A stretch of DNA of 64,000 bases from an uncultured Oscillospiraceae bacterium (GCA_947169975.1 CAMVRT010000007.1:1-64000); one strand, 5' to 3'. Counted from the first letter of the stretch, positions 9,275-18,986 are shown. The notes: generated by a model not told the origin, from the letters alone. Numbers and translations: made by a program.

Positions 9275-10240
9275 TTACTTTCGGTTCAGCGCGAGGCAGA
9301 TGGCGGCGGTGAGTCCGCCAGAGAGCAGGACGATCAGCAGATCCGCAGGCGAGAGCACCAGCGCGCCCAGTCCCTCGAAGAAGAACCCGGTGCCGAAGCG
9401 GTACAGGTGTCCGCTCAGCAATATCAGTTCACCGGCGTACATGGCGGCTGTCACCGCCAACGCGGCCACTGCCGGCAGCACCACGGACAGGGATTTGCGC
9501 CTGCCCAGCAGCATCGAGCCCACAAAGACGCCCACGGTGACGCCCAGCAGCACGAAAAACACGGCCATCAGCACCGCGGAGAGGGGAGACACGGTTATCT
9601 CCCCGGTACGGTAGAAGGCGGTGAAGCAGGCCCAGACGCACATGCCCAGAAAGGCCAGTGCGGTGACGGTCTGGACGGTGAGCGCCTTTTTCCGCCCGGT
9701 GTCCCCGGTGCGTACCATCCCGGCAAAGCCGTACACGCAGTTGAGGAGGGACACGATGATCACCACGGAGATGAGATAGAAGTGGAGCTTGAAGGCGGGG
9801 CTGTAGCCACCCAGCAGCACGTCCACCGCCTCCCACGTCCGGGTGCGGTACTGCTCCGGCGGGACGTAGCACATTGCCATCTGCCAGCTCTCCAGCGATA
9901 CCAGCTCCCGCGATACCAGCTCCCGGGTCTGCACCAGAATTTTCGTCTCCATCAGCCGCTCTGCCGCGAAGAACACCGCCGTGGAGAAGAGTGCGCCCGG
10001 CAGCAGGCCCCACTTCCGGAACAGCTTCTGCCACAGCGGCAGCAGCGCCACGCCGATGATCAGGGCCACGGCGATGGGGGTGTAGGGGATCACGTACTTG
10101 GGATAGTTTTCCAGCGGCACGGCGCCGCTGCGGGCCATCTCCGCGGCCACGCGGACGCCCATGTAAATGGGATAGGCGCAGGCAAAAATCACCAGTGCCA
10201 GCATCAAAAGCCAGAAGTTGCGGTATTTTTTTGCATTCAT
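9275..10240 (-). CDS. uncharacterised multi-pass membrane protein in the BlaI/BlaR1-like operon
   Basis: 321-aa ORF with several TM helices; same strand directly downstream of the M56 gene. Confidence 0.75.
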   Translation of the reverse strand: MNAKKYRNFWLLMLALVIFACAYPIYMGVRVAAEMARSGAVPLENYPKYVIPYTPIAVALIIGVALLPLWQKLFRKWGLLPGALFSTAVFFAAERLMETKILVQTRELVSRELVSLESWQMAMCYVPPEQYRTRTWEAVDVLLGGYSPAFKLHFYLISVVIIVSLLNCVYGFAGMVRTGDTGRKKALTVQTVTALAFLGMCVWACFTAFYRTGEITVSPLSAVLMAVFFVLLGVTVGVFVGSMLLGRRKSLSVVLPAVAALAVTAAMYAGELILLSGHLYRFGTGFFFEGLGALVLSPADLLIVLLSGGLTAAICLALNRK

Positions 10241-10284
10241 GGTGTTTCCTCCTCAGTTTGTATCATTCTGAAAGCAGCTTCCTT

Positions 10285-11208
10285 TCATCCCGCGTTGGTC
10301 AGCAGGGACAGGAGGATGGCCCCGATCAGCAATGCAAATCCCACCGCGGAGAGGCGGGTCATCCTCCGGAAGGACAGCACGTTTTCGATCCGCGTCCGCA
10401 CTTTGGCCCCGCCGAAGGCGGAGGCGAACAGATTCCTGCCTTCCGCGGCGTCCAGCAGAGCGTGGGCGTAGGCCTTTCGCTCCGCCTGGTCGTATCCGGC
10501 GATGGCACGCTCGTCACAGGCCAGCTCCAGATCGCCCAGCAGCAGCTTCAGGAAGAGCCACGCCAGCGGGTTGAACCAGTGCACGGCGGTGACGGCGAAG
10601 GCCAGCAGCCGACACAGGTTATCAAGGCGGCGGATGTGGGCGTTCTCATGGGCAAGGACCCAGGTCAGGTCCCGGTCCGCCCAGCTCTCCGGCACCACGA
10701 TCCGGGGCCGGAACACGCCGTACACGGCGGGGGAGGTGACCTTGTCCGAGAGATAGACGTTTCCCCGCAGATGCCGCGCGCTCTTCATCTCCCGCAGGGT
10801 TGCGCCGTAGAGCATCCCCAGCGCCAGCAGCAGCGACGCCGCGCCGATGGCCCACACCACGCCGCCCACCCGGAACACGGTATCCAGCACGTTGACCCGG
10901 TAGGCGATGGGGAAGTAGCTGTTGGCGGCCATGATGGAGTTGGTGGCGGAAAAGGCCACGTCAGAGGTGGGCCGGTAGACCACCACCGTCCGGGTGGTGA
11001 ACCGTGAGATCAGCGTCATGAGACTCCAGCGGCTGTTCAGCCATACCGGCACTGCCATGCGGGCGAAGGGTACCAGCCAGAGAAAGACGGCCACACGCCG
11101 GGGAACAGGCCGAATCGCCCGCATCACAAGCACCGGCAGCCCCATGAGGGAGCCGATGAGGCTCATGTTGAAGACCCAGTAGAAGATTTCACCCAGCATG
11201 GCGCTCAC
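10285..11208 (-). CDS. M56 family (BlaR1/MecR1-like) membrane metallopeptidase without a beta-lactam sensor domain
   Basis: HExxH in WVLAHENAHIRRLDN; N-terminal TM helices; only 307 aa; start overlaps blaI-like stop (ATGA). Confidence 0.85.
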   Translation of the reverse strand: MSAMLGEIFYWVFNMSLIGSLMGLPVLVMRAIRPVPRRVAVFLWLVPFARMAVPVWLNSRWSLMTLISRFTTRTVVVYRPTSDVAFSATNSIMAANSYFPIAYRVNVLDTVFRVGGVVWAIGAASLLLALGMLYGATLREMKSARHLRGNVYLSDKVTSPAVYGVFRPRIVVPESWADRDLTWVLAHENAHIRRLDNLCRLLAFAVTAVHWFNPLAWLFLKLLLGDLELACDERAIAGYDQAERKAYAHALLDAAEGRNLFASAFGGAKVRTRIENVLSFRRMTRLSAVGFALLIGAILLSLLTNAG

Positions 11209-11561
11209 CGTCCGTCAATGAGCCGCCGCAGCTCGTCCCGTTCCTCGTCGGAGATCTGCTCGTCGTCCAGCAGGGCGGAAAACAGGGCCTTCCGCGATCC
11301 GCCGAACACCTTCCGCAGCAGCGTGTTTGCCTCCGCTTTCCGGGCCTCGTCCCGTGAGAGGAGGGCTGTGCAGCGGAAGCCCGGCTCATCCCGGCGCAAA
11401 TAGCCCTTGGCCTCCAGTTTTTTGATGACCGTGTAGGTGGTGTTCTTGTTCCAGCCGATGGTGTCCGCCGCGATCCGGCTGATCTCTTTGGCCGGAAGCG
11501 CTCCGTGATCCCACAGAATCTCCATCACCTTGGCCTCACTGTCGAACAGTTTATCACCCAT
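11205..11561 (-). CDS. BlaI/MecI/CopY family transcriptional regulator
   Basis: MGDKLFDSEAKVMEILWDHGALPAKEISRIAADTIGWNKNTTYTVIKKLEAKGYLRRDEPGF; SD GGAGG 8 nt upstream. Confidence 0.9.
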   Translation of the reverse strand: MGDKLFDSEAKVMEILWDHGALPAKEISRIAADTIGWNKNTTYTVIKKLEAKGYLRRDEPGFRCTALLSRDEARKAEANTLLRKVFGGSRKALFSALLDDEQISDEERDELRRLIDGR

Positions 11562-11574
11562 ATCCCGCACCTCC

Positions 11575-11625
11575 AGACTATTACTATAGTCTATACTACC
11601 AGAGTAGTCTGCATTTGTCAACAGA
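11575..11625 (-). promoter_or_regulatory. promoter with BlaI-type operator dyads for the BlaI/M56 operon
   Basis: Minus TTGACA-N17-TAGTAT; dyads AGACTA-N6-TAGTCT (11575-11592) and ACTAC-N4-GTAGT (11595-11608). Confidence 0.75.
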
Positions 11626-11680
11626 AAATGATCCGGCGGGGAGGTATCCCCGCCGGATCCTTGCATAAGCGATCGAAGGA

Positions 11681-14600
11681 TCAGCCGATGACGGTGGTGT
11701 AGTAGGTCGTGGTGGTTCCGCCGGTGGTGGTCTCTCTCCAGAAGTAGAGGCCGGTGGGAGCGGAGGAACCCATCATAAAGTACTTGCTGGAGGAGAAGCT
11801 CAGGTAGGGATATCTGCTGGAGGCGGTGTTCTTGGCGGTCACGTTGCCGTTGCTCATGGACAGCGTCCAGCGGCAGTAGCTGGAGGAATAGCTGGACCGG
11901 CTGTACAGGTAGCTGGCGTAGCTGCCCAGATAGGTGCCGGTGGAGGCGTTGCGGATGGTGTAGTAGGAGCCGGTCTTGGCGATGGTGAAGACATAAGCGT
12001 TGGTCACGCCGGTCATGTAACCGTCGGCATAGGTCATGCCGGTGTTGCTGTACAGCACGGAGCCGCCTGCGGAGGTGGACTCATACTTCTTGTTGCCGGA
12101 CAGGCCCTTGAGCACGTACAGGCTGCTGGTGTTGGTGCCGTAGGTGATGATGTAGTTGCCGCTCCAGTCGGTGGGGGCGGAATCCAGAAGCTCGTAGGCC
12201 GTCTCACCGCTGCCGGAGGTGGCGGTGTAGGTGTACAGCGCCTTCAGGGTGACGTTGGCGGTGGGCGTATAGGTGCCGGTCAGATAGGTGGGAGCGGAGG
12301 TGCTGTTGCTCACCGTGGAGGTGACCCAACCCAGGAAGGTGTAGCCGGAGGGAGCGCCGGCGGTGGGCAGGGTGATGGAGCTGCCGGCATTGACCGTCTG
12401 GCTGGACACAGCGGACACGCCGCTGGGCACGGAGAAGCTCACCGTGTAGGTGGTCACACCGATGGGATCGGTGTAGCTGTCCACATAGGAGTAGCCGCAG
12501 ACGGTGCAGGTGTGGGTGGTGTAGCCCTGGGAGGTGGTGGTGGGCTCCGTCACAACATCGGTGTAGGTGCAGTTGGCGGTCTCGACGTCACCGCAGGAGC
12601 AGGCGCGGCTGTGGGTGCCGTTGTTGTTGGAATACCAGGCGCCGTAGGAGTGCTCGTGGGTGGGAATGGCGGTGGGGCTGGTGGTGTAATAGGTGGTGCC
12701 GGAGGCCGTGGCCTGGTAGAGGTTGATGACGGCACCGGACTTGCTGGTGGTGTAACGGACGGTAGAGCTGGAGGAGTAGGACAGGTAGTAGTAGCCCTCA
12801 CTGTCTGTCTGGTTGTCCAGATAACCGTCGGAGGTGTACTTCCACGCCAGACCGCTGGAGGTGGGAGCCAGGTACTCGGAGGAGTCAAGGCCCATGTACT
12901 TGCCGGCAGCGGAGTTGTAGAAGGTGTAGCCGTTGGTGCTGTTGCCGGAGGCGGTCCACAGCACCTTGGGCAGGTTGGCGGAGGTGGCGGTGGCGACGTT
13001 GCTGCTGATGGTCACGGAGACCGGGGTCAGATAGTGGCTGGAGGTCACCGCGGTGTTGCCCACGGCGTAGCCGGTGGTGCCGGAGATGGAATCAGCGGCG
13101 ACGATGATGTACTGTCCGCCGTTCTCCACACCGTCAGCCAGCTGATAGACGACCTCACCGGTGCCGTTCTCCACGCGGGTGTACAGGGCGTACAGCGTGG
13201 TGTTGGCGGTGGGCGTGTAGCTGGCGCCGGCGGCGTAATAGGTGGGCTTGGAGGTGGTCTCGGAGACGGTGGAGGCGGCCCAGCCGGCGAAGGTGTAGCC
13301 GGTCACCGCGGTGGCGGTGGTGGGCAGGGTCACAGAGTCGCCGGAGTAGGCGCTCAGGGTGGTGTAGGTGGAGCCGTTGGCCTTCAGGGTCACGGTGTAC
13401 TGGGTCTTGGCGGCGAAGTTGATACGCACCGTGCAGTCAGAGGACGGAGTCACCGTAAAGGTGTTGCCGTTCTGGGTCACGGTGGCGGTGCCGCTGGTGA
13501 CGGTGTAGCCGGAAGCGTAGTAGCCGGTCTTGGGGGTTGCGGTGATGGTGTAGCCGTTGACGGAGACCGTGCCGTAGCTGGAGTTATTGGTGGTGGCGGT
13601 CACGGTGTAGGAGGGGGTGCTGCCCAGCAGCGTCCAGGTGGACTTGGCGGTCAGGACGCAGTCCACGTTGCCGTGGCCGGGATAGGTGTCCTCAGAGGAG
13701 GAGACCACCGGGAAGGCGATCTTGTTGCTCTTGGCCTGGGACTCGGTGTAGGAGGGGTAAGCCGGATCCCACTGGCAGCCCAGATCCGTCTGGGACTGCT
13801 CAATGGCAGCGCCGGCCTGCATGCCGTCCTGGATGTAGCCCATGATGGACTGGATGCTCTTCAGCTCGCCCTTGAAGGAGACGGACTGGGAATAGCCGTA
13901 AACCACCTCAACGCCCTTGGCGCGCAGAGGAGCCTCCATACGGTCGGTGGCCATGCCCAGGCAGATGCCCATGTAGACCATGCTGTGGGGCGCGTTGGAG
14001 GTCATGTGGTTGGCGATGCACTGACCGTTGACGTAGGCATAGCCGGAGCCCTTCATGCAGTCATAGTAGGTGCCGTAGGTGCCGGTGTGGGCTGCGGTGT
14101 CCGTGCTGGTGACGCCGGAGTTGGTGGTCAGGCACAGGTAGGAGCTGTTGGCGCGGGAGGTGTAGTCGCTGTTGGAGCCGGAGTAGTCGGTGGTGCCGTG
14201 GGAGTCGAAGATGACCAGACCGCACTGGGAGATAGTGTTGGCGATGTTGTCCACGGTGGCGTTGGTCATGGAGTAGCGCATGCCGGTGCCGCCGGTGGCG
14301 CCGTACAGGTTCTGCCAGGTGGTCTTATAGTAGGGGGAGTAGCTGGTGAAGGAACTGTCGGAATAGCTGGAGCTGGACTCCCAATAGGGCTGGATCAGAC
14401 CGATCTTGGTGGAAGAGGGGCTGCCGCCGCGGGTGTTGTTGTAGGTCTTCAGCAGGGAGGCGGCGTCGGCCTCGATGCGGGCGATCTCCTCAGCGGAGGG
14501 AGCGTCGGCAGTGTTGTGAAGCTCGGCTTCCATACGGGGATCGTAGCAACAGGGGATGCCTACGGTGGTCATCCACACCAGGAAGTTGCCGTTTTTCTGG

Positions 14601-14914
14601 AGAGAACCCGGCACGTAGGTGCTGGATTTCATGATGGCGGCCGTGACCTGGGGGACGAGAGAGACGTAGTCCGCCTCGGTCATCTTCTCAAGGCCGCCCA
14701 TGCGGGTGGCAGCTTTCAGGCTGACCGTCTGGATGCTGGCGAAAACGTCGTTTTCGATGGCGGCGTTTTCCTCGTCGGTGTAGACGTGTACCCTCATGGC
14801 ACTGTCCTTGCTTGACTTGGATGCGCCTGCTGCGAAGGCCAGTGTGGGCACGAGGCTCAGCAGCATGACCAGTGTCAGCAGAAGTGAGAGTAGTTTCTTC
14901 ATCTTGTTACTCAT
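11681..14914 (-). CDS. large secreted multidomain protein with a possible clan-CD peptidase-like domain, InlB-type repeats and a Cys-knuckle segment
   Basis: Signal peptide MSNKMKKLLSLLLTLVMLLSLVPTLAFA; His motif LVIFDSHGTTDYS and Cys motif MVYMGICLGMATD; two YTFxGW...YTPTANxTLxALYT repeats; HEHSYGAWY...HTCTVCGYSYVDSYT. Confidence 0.75.
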   Translation of the reverse strand: MSNKMKKLLSLLLTLVMLLSLVPTLAFAAGASKSSKDSAMRVHVYTDEENAAIENDVFASIQTVSLKAATRMGGLEKMTEADYVSLVPQVTAAIMKSSTYVPGSLQKNGNFLVWMTTVGIPCCYDPRMEAELHNTADAPSAEEIARIEADAASLLKTYNNTRGGSPSSTKIGLIQPYWESSSSYSDSSFTSYSPYYKTTWQNLYGATGGTGMRYSMTNATVDNIANTISQCGLVIFDSHGTTDYSGSNSDYTSRANSSYLCLTTNSGVTSTDTAAHTGTYGTYYDCMKGSGYAYVNGQCIANHMTSNAPHSMVYMGICLGMATDRMEAPLRAKGVEVVYGYSQSVSFKGELKSIQSIMGYIQDGMQAGAAIEQSQTDLGCQWDPAYPSYTESQAKSNKIAFPVVSSSEDTYPGHGNVDCVLTAKSTWTLLGSTPSYTVTATTNNSSYGTVSVNGYTITATPKTGYYASGYTVTSGTATVTQNGNTFTVTPSSDCTVRINFAAKTQYTVTLKANGSTYTTLSAYSGDSVTLPTTATAVTGYTFAGWAASTVSETTSKPTYYAAGASYTPTANTTLYALYTRVENGTGEVVYQLADGVENGGQYIIVAADSISGTTGYAVGNTAVTSSHYLTPVSVTISSNVATATSANLPKVLWTASGNSTNGYTFYNSAAGKYMGLDSSEYLAPTSSGLAWKYTSDGYLDNQTDSEGYYYLSYSSSSTVRYTTSKSGAVINLYQATASGTTYYTTSPTAIPTHEHSYGAWYSNNNGTHSRACSCGDVETANCTYTDVVTEPTTTSQGYTTHTCTVCGYSYVDSYTDPIGVTTYTVSFSVPSGVSAVSSQTVNAGSSITLPTAGAPSGYTFLGWVTSTVSNSTSAPTYLTGTYTPTANVTLKALYTYTATSGSGETAYELLDSAPTDWSGNYIITYGTNTSSLYVLKGLSGNKKYESTSAGGSVLYSNTGMTYADGYMTGVTNAYVFTIAKTGSYYTIRNASTGTYLGSYASYLYSRSSYSSSYCRWTLSMSNGNVTAKNTASSRYPYLSFSSSKYFMMGSSAPTGLYFWRETTTGGTTTTYYTTVIG

Positions 14915-15181
14915 AATTCGATCCCTTTCTGTCAATTTTTTGCGGCGCAGCTTTATCTGTTCACCACACTACTGTAAAATACCATATTTTTGTTCATTTG
15001 TCCAGAAAAAAGATGTCGTGATCGTTATTTTTTTTACATATTGCATAGAGGAGAGCCTGTTCCCAATATAATGAGGCGCGGCACGCATATGTTGAGCGCA
15101 TATCGCGCCGCCGGTACAAGTCCTTGGGCTCCGGGGCCATTACCGGAGAGAGGGCAGGGGGGAGAAATGCAGCGCAAAAAA

Positions 15182-15214
15182 GAACCGGCAGACCCGTTCC
15201 GGTCTGCCGGTTCC
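15182..15214 (-). terminator. terminator downstream of larE
   Basis: GAACCGGCAGACC-N-GGTCTGCCGGTTC then TTTTTT on the minus strand. Confidence 0.75.
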
Positions 15215-15223
15215 GTGCGGTTG

Positions 15224-16030
15224 TCATGACAGGGCGCGGTTCATGCTGCCGCTTTCAAATCCATTCAGGTCCAGAGTCACGTAGAGAAAGCCCAGCTCCC
15301 GCAGCCGGGCGTGGATGGCGGAGATCCTGTCCGGATCCAGCTGCCCGAACTGCTCCGGTGGAATCTCGATGCGGGCCAGATCCCCGTGGACGCGGACGCG
15401 CACCTGCCGGAAGCCCAGACCGTAGAGGTACTGCTCGGCAGTCTCCACCTTCTCCAGCGCCTCCGGCGTGATCTCCTGCCCGTAGGCGATCCGCGTGGCA
15501 AGGCAGGCGTAGGAGGGCTTGTCCCAGGTGGGAAGCTCCAGCCGGCGGGAAAGCTCCCGGATCTCCGCCTTGGATAGCCCCGCCTCCCGCAGGGGACTGC
15601 AGATCCCCAGCTCCCGCAGCGCACGCAGGCCGGGGCGGTAATCCCCGGCGTCGTCGGTGTTGGAGCCCTCGGCCACGCAGCCAAAGCCCCGTTCCTGGGC
15701 GGCGGCCTGCATCGCCGTAAACAGCGCCTTTTTGCACAGATAGCAACGCTCCGGCGGATTTTCCCGGAAGCCCTCCACAGCCATCAGATCCACCGGGACC
15801 GCCACCTGCTCCACACCCAGCGCGCGGCAGATCTCAGCAGATGCATCCCCTTCCCGGGCAGGGAAGGCGACGGTTTGGGCGGTGAGGGCGATGACGTTCT
15901 CGCCCAGGGCTTCTTGCGCCGCCTTCAGGAGAAACGTAGAGTCCACCCCGGCGGAGAAGGCCACAGCAAGCTTGCCCGTCCCCGCCAGCAGGGCGATCAG
16001 CGCCGCGTATTTTTCCTTCAGCGTATCCAT
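15224..16030 (-). CDS. larE: ATP-dependent sacrificial sulfur transferase LarE
   Basis: PP-loop AVAFSAGVDSTFLLK; NPPERCYLCKKALF; AEGSNTDDAGDYRPGLRAL. Confidence 0.92.
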   Translation of the reverse strand: MDTLKEKYAALIALLAGTGKLAVAFSAGVDSTFLLKAAQEALGENVIALTAQTVAFPAREGDASAEICRALGVEQVAVPVDLMAVEGFRENPPERCYLCKKALFTAMQAAAQERGFGCVAEGSNTDDAGDYRPGLRALRELGICSPLREAGLSKAEIRELSRRLELPTWDKPSYACLATRIAYGQEITPEALEKVETAEQYLYGLGFRQVRVRVHGDLARIEIPPEQFGQLDPDRISAIHARLRELGFLYVTLDLNGFESGSMNRALS

Positions 16031-16031
16031 A

Positions 16032-17213
16032 TCACGTGAAATCCTCCGCCAGCTCCCGGGCCTTCTCCAGACTGATGCCCTGCCGGTCGGCCAGACGGGA
16101 CAGATCGTCATACTCGTATTTCACCCGCTCCACGCCATAGCCGGCGGAGACCTTCCGGCGTACCGGTCCATAGGGCGTGTCCACGGTTTCGATCCGGCGC
16201 TCCAGCACGTAGCGGCCCAGACTGGCCGCCCGGATGCCGATGGTGGTGGTGTGGCGGAAGATGAGCCGGACGATGGCGTCCGTGTCCTCCCGACGGCAAA
16301 GCACGCGGATCAGCGTGCCGGGCCGTCCCTTCTTCATCCCCACGGGGACGGTGTACACGTCCCGCGCGCCGCCAGCGAACAGCTTTTCCACGGCGAAGGC
16401 CACGGCCTCGGCGGTCATGTCGTCCACGTTGCAGGAGAGCTCCGTCACCGTGTCGGAGGGAGTATCGTCCTCGCCCAGCATGGCGCGGATGCAGTTGGCG
16501 GCGGGGAAGTCCTTTTTGCCCATGCCGTAACCGATGGCCCGGGTTTTCATCACGGGCATGGGCCCGAAGTCGTTGACAAAGTATTTCAGCAGCGCCGCGC
16601 CGGTGGGGGTGCAGAGCTCACCCTCGATCTCGCCGCCGCAGGCGGGGATCCCCTGCAGGAGATAGGCCGTGGCCGGTGCGGGGACGGGCAGGATGCCGTG
16701 GGCGCAGTGCACGGTGCCGTACCCGGTGTGCACCGGGGAGGCCGCTACCCTGTCCGGAGCGATGCGGCGCATCAGCATGCACACGGCGGTGATATCCGCC
16801 AGCGCGTCCATGGTGCCCACCTCGTGGAAGTGGATGTCCGTGACGGGCACGCCGTGGACGTGGCTCTCCGCCTCCGCCAGCAGACCAAAGACGGCCAGAA
16901 CGTCCGCTCTGACCTGCTCCGGCAGATGGAGCTGCTCTCGCACCAACGCCTCGATGTCGGCGGGATGACTGTGGTGGTGATGGTGATGGCCGTGGTGGTC
17001 GTCGCCCTCCTCCGCGCCATCCACCGTGACGGTGACGTGGGTGCCGGCGATGCCGCATTTCACAGCGCTCTGGCGGGTGGTCACCACGCCGGGGATGCCC
17101 AGGTTGTTGAGCTCCGCCAGGAATCCGTCGGGATCGGGCAGAAGCTCCAGCAGAGCGGCGGTGAGCATATCGCCCGCAGCGCCCATGCCGCAGTCCAGAT
17201 ACAGCGTTCTCAT
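16032..17213 (-). CDS. larC: nickel pincer cofactor biosynthesis protein LarC (single-frame)
   Basis: MRTLYLDCGMGAAGDMLTAALLEL...; His-rich DDHHGHHHHHHSHP; adjacent to larB and larE. Confidence 0.92.
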   Translation of the reverse strand: MRTLYLDCGMGAAGDMLTAALLELLPDPDGFLAELNNLGIPGVVTTRQSAVKCGIAGTHVTVTVDGAEEGDDHHGHHHHHHSHPADIEALVREQLHLPEQVRADVLAVFGLLAEAESHVHGVPVTDIHFHEVGTMDALADITAVCMLMRRIAPDRVAASPVHTGYGTVHCAHGILPVPAPATAYLLQGIPACGGEIEGELCTPTGAALLKYFVNDFGPMPVMKTRAIGYGMGKKDFPAANCIRAMLGEDDTPSDTVTELSCNVDDMTAEAVAFAVEKLFAGGARDVYTVPVGMKKGRPGTLIRVLCRREDTDAIVRLIFRHTTTIGIRAASLGRYVLERRIETVDTPYGPVRRKVSAGYGVERVKYEYDDLSRLADRQGISLEKARELAEDFT

Positions 17214-17965
17214 GACTTTGCCTCCATATGGTTGATCATTCCGGCGAGATAGCCCGCGCCGAAGCCGTTGTCGATGTTCACCACGCTGACGCCGCTGGCG
17301 CAGGAGTTCAGCATGGACAGCAAGGCGGAAAGTCCCTGAAAGGACGCGCCGTACCCCACGCTGGTGGGCACGGCGATCACCGGGCAGTCGGCCAGACCGC
17401 CGATGACGCTGGCCAGAGCGCCCTCCATGCCGGCGATGGCGATGATGACGCTGGCGCCCATGATCTCGTCAGTATGGGCCAGCAGGCGGTGCACCCCCGC
17501 CACGCCCACGTCGTAGAGCCGCACCACCCGGTTGCCGAAGAACTGGGCGGTCAGCGCCGCCTCCTCCGCCACGGGGACGTCACTGGTGCCGCCGGTGGCG
17601 ATGACCACGGTGCCGATGCCGTCAGCCTCACGGGGCTGCCCCACAAGGCCGATCTTCGCCTGGGGGCGGTAGTCCACGGGGACAGTACGGGAGATCTCCT
17701 CCGCCGCCTCTGGGGCGAGGCGGGTGATCAGCACCCGACCCTGTCCGTTTTTTGCCATGGTCTCCAGAATGCCCGTGATCTGCTCCGGCGTTTTGCCCGC
17801 GCCGTAGATCACCTCCGGCACGCCCTGGCGAAGCTTGCGGTGGAGGTCCACCTTGGCATAGCCGATGTCCTCAAAGGGACTGACCTTCAGCCGTACCGCC
17901 GCCTCGTCTACCGACATGCCGCCGTCGCGGACGGCCTCCAGAATGGCTTTCAGTTCTGTTTTCAT
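17210..17965 (-). CDS. larB: nickel pincer cofactor biosynthesis protein LarB
   Basis: AIR-carboxylase-like AIAGMEGALASVIGGLADCPVIAVPTSVGYGASFQGLSALLSMLNSCA. Confidence 0.92.
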   Translation of the reverse strand: MKTELKAILEAVRDGGMSVDEAAVRLKVSPFEDIGYAKVDLHRKLRQGVPEVIYGAGKTPEQITGILETMAKNGQGRVLITRLAPEAAEEISRTVPVDYRPQAKIGLVGQPREADGIGTVVIATGGTSDVPVAEEAALTAQFFGNRVVRLYDVGVAGVHRLLAHTDEIMGASVIIAIAGMEGALASVIGGLADCPVIAVPTSVGYGASFQGLSALLSMLNSCASGVSVVNIDNGFGAGYLAGMINHMEAKS

Positions 17966-17997
17966 TGGAACACACCGCCTCGTTGATTGAATATCAT

Positions 17998-18026
17998 ATT
18001 TTACCATATTTTTCTCCCGCTGGCAA
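17998..18026 (-). promoter_or_regulatory. promoter for the larBCE operon
   Basis: Minus strand TTGCCA-N17-TAAAAT. Confidence 0.65.
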
Positions 18027-18041
18027 CGGGAAAACGCCGTC

Positions 18042-18070
18042 TTGCAATCGTGCGGTTTTTCATTTATACT
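18042..18070 (+). promoter_or_regulatory. promoter for the YwaF-like gene
   Basis: TTGCAA-N17-TATACT. Confidence 0.6.
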
Positions 18071-18122
18071 ACAGGAGGAATCCGTGTCGAAAAACGCCGC
18101 GGATGGGAGAGGAGGAGAGCCC

Positions 18123-18929
18123 ATGTTCAGGGGAGACTATCATTTCTTCGACTACAAAGGCAATATCGACGGCTATTCGGGGCAGGACTTCGGCTTCGGC
18201 GGCATGGCGCAGAACGTATATCTGATCGTCTCCGCCGTTTTGCTGGTGGGATTGCTGATCGCTCTGCGCAGAACGCGGAAGGAGACGGTGCGGCGGATCA
18301 TCGGCTGTCTCGGCATTTTCCTGACGCTGTTCTATATCGCCAAGACAAGCTGGGAGACGTACTACGACGTTCAGTTTTTCGGCGAGTTCAATCAGGGCCT
18401 TCTGCCGTTGGACACCTGCTCCATCATCATGCCGGCGGGCATTCTGGCGGGCTTCGCCAAAGGGAAGCTGCAGCGGATGGCGGAGTGCTGGGTGGCCACC
18501 GGCGGCATCGTGGGCGGCCTTGCCAACATGCTGTTCCTCAACGGCCTTAAGTATTATCCCTTCTTTTCCTTCGGCGCGTTTTACTCCATGATCTGGCATC
18601 TGCTCATGGTGTTCATGGGGCTGCTGGTCATCGTGACGGAGCGCGACCGCGTCCGGTTCTCCATGGTCACGGACGGCTTCCTGCTCCATTTCATCGTGTC
18701 GGCTTTTGTGATCCCCTTTGACTTCATCCGCGGCTTCGACTTCATGCTCTACCGTGATCTGGGCGGCGTGCCCTTCTTTGAGAGCGTTGCCTCCGGGTTT
18801 ACGGAGCGGGGCATGCAGTTTCTCAACCCGGTGCTGATGCTGGCGCTGTATTTCGCGGCGTTTACCCTGATCTGGCTTCTCTCCGCCGGGATCAAGAACC
18901 GGAAAAAAGCGCCGGTTGCGGTGGCATGA
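18123..18929 (+). CDS. YwaF-family integral membrane protein
   Basis: Multi-TM ORF MFRGDYHFFDYKGNIDGYSGQDFGFGGMAQNVYL...LPLDTCSIIMPAG... Confidence 0.7.
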   Translation: MFRGDYHFFDYKGNIDGYSGQDFGFGGMAQNVYLIVSAVLLVGLLIALRRTRKETVRRIIGCLGIFLTLFYIAKTSWETYYDVQFFGEFNQGLLPLDTCSIIMPAGILAGFAKGKLQRMAECWVATGGIVGGLANMLFLNGLKYYPFFSFGAFYSMIWHLLMVFMGLLVIVTERDRVRFSMVTDGFLLHFIVSAFVIPFDFIRGFDFMLYRDLGGVPFFESVASGFTERGMQFLNPVLMLALYFAAFTLIWLLSAGIKNRKKAPVAVA

Positions 18930-18950
18930 TACGTATCGATCCGTGAAATA

Positions 18951-18986
18951 AGCTCCCGGCTGCACCAAAGCAGCCGGGAGCTTTTA
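18951..18986. terminator. terminator between convergent genes
   Basis: AGCTCCCGGCTGC-N6-GCAGCCGGGAGCT-TTT. Confidence 0.8.

Noticed and set aside
12512-14815. 767-aa plus-strand ORF antisense to the large secreted protein
   Set aside because: Gly/Val/His-rich low-complexity translation with no recognisable domain, a mirror of the Thr/Ser/Tyr-rich real gene
15055-15180. Possible small RNA between larE and the secreted protein
   Set aside because: Some hairpins and a TATAAT-like box, but no correctly spaced -35 or convincing boundaries
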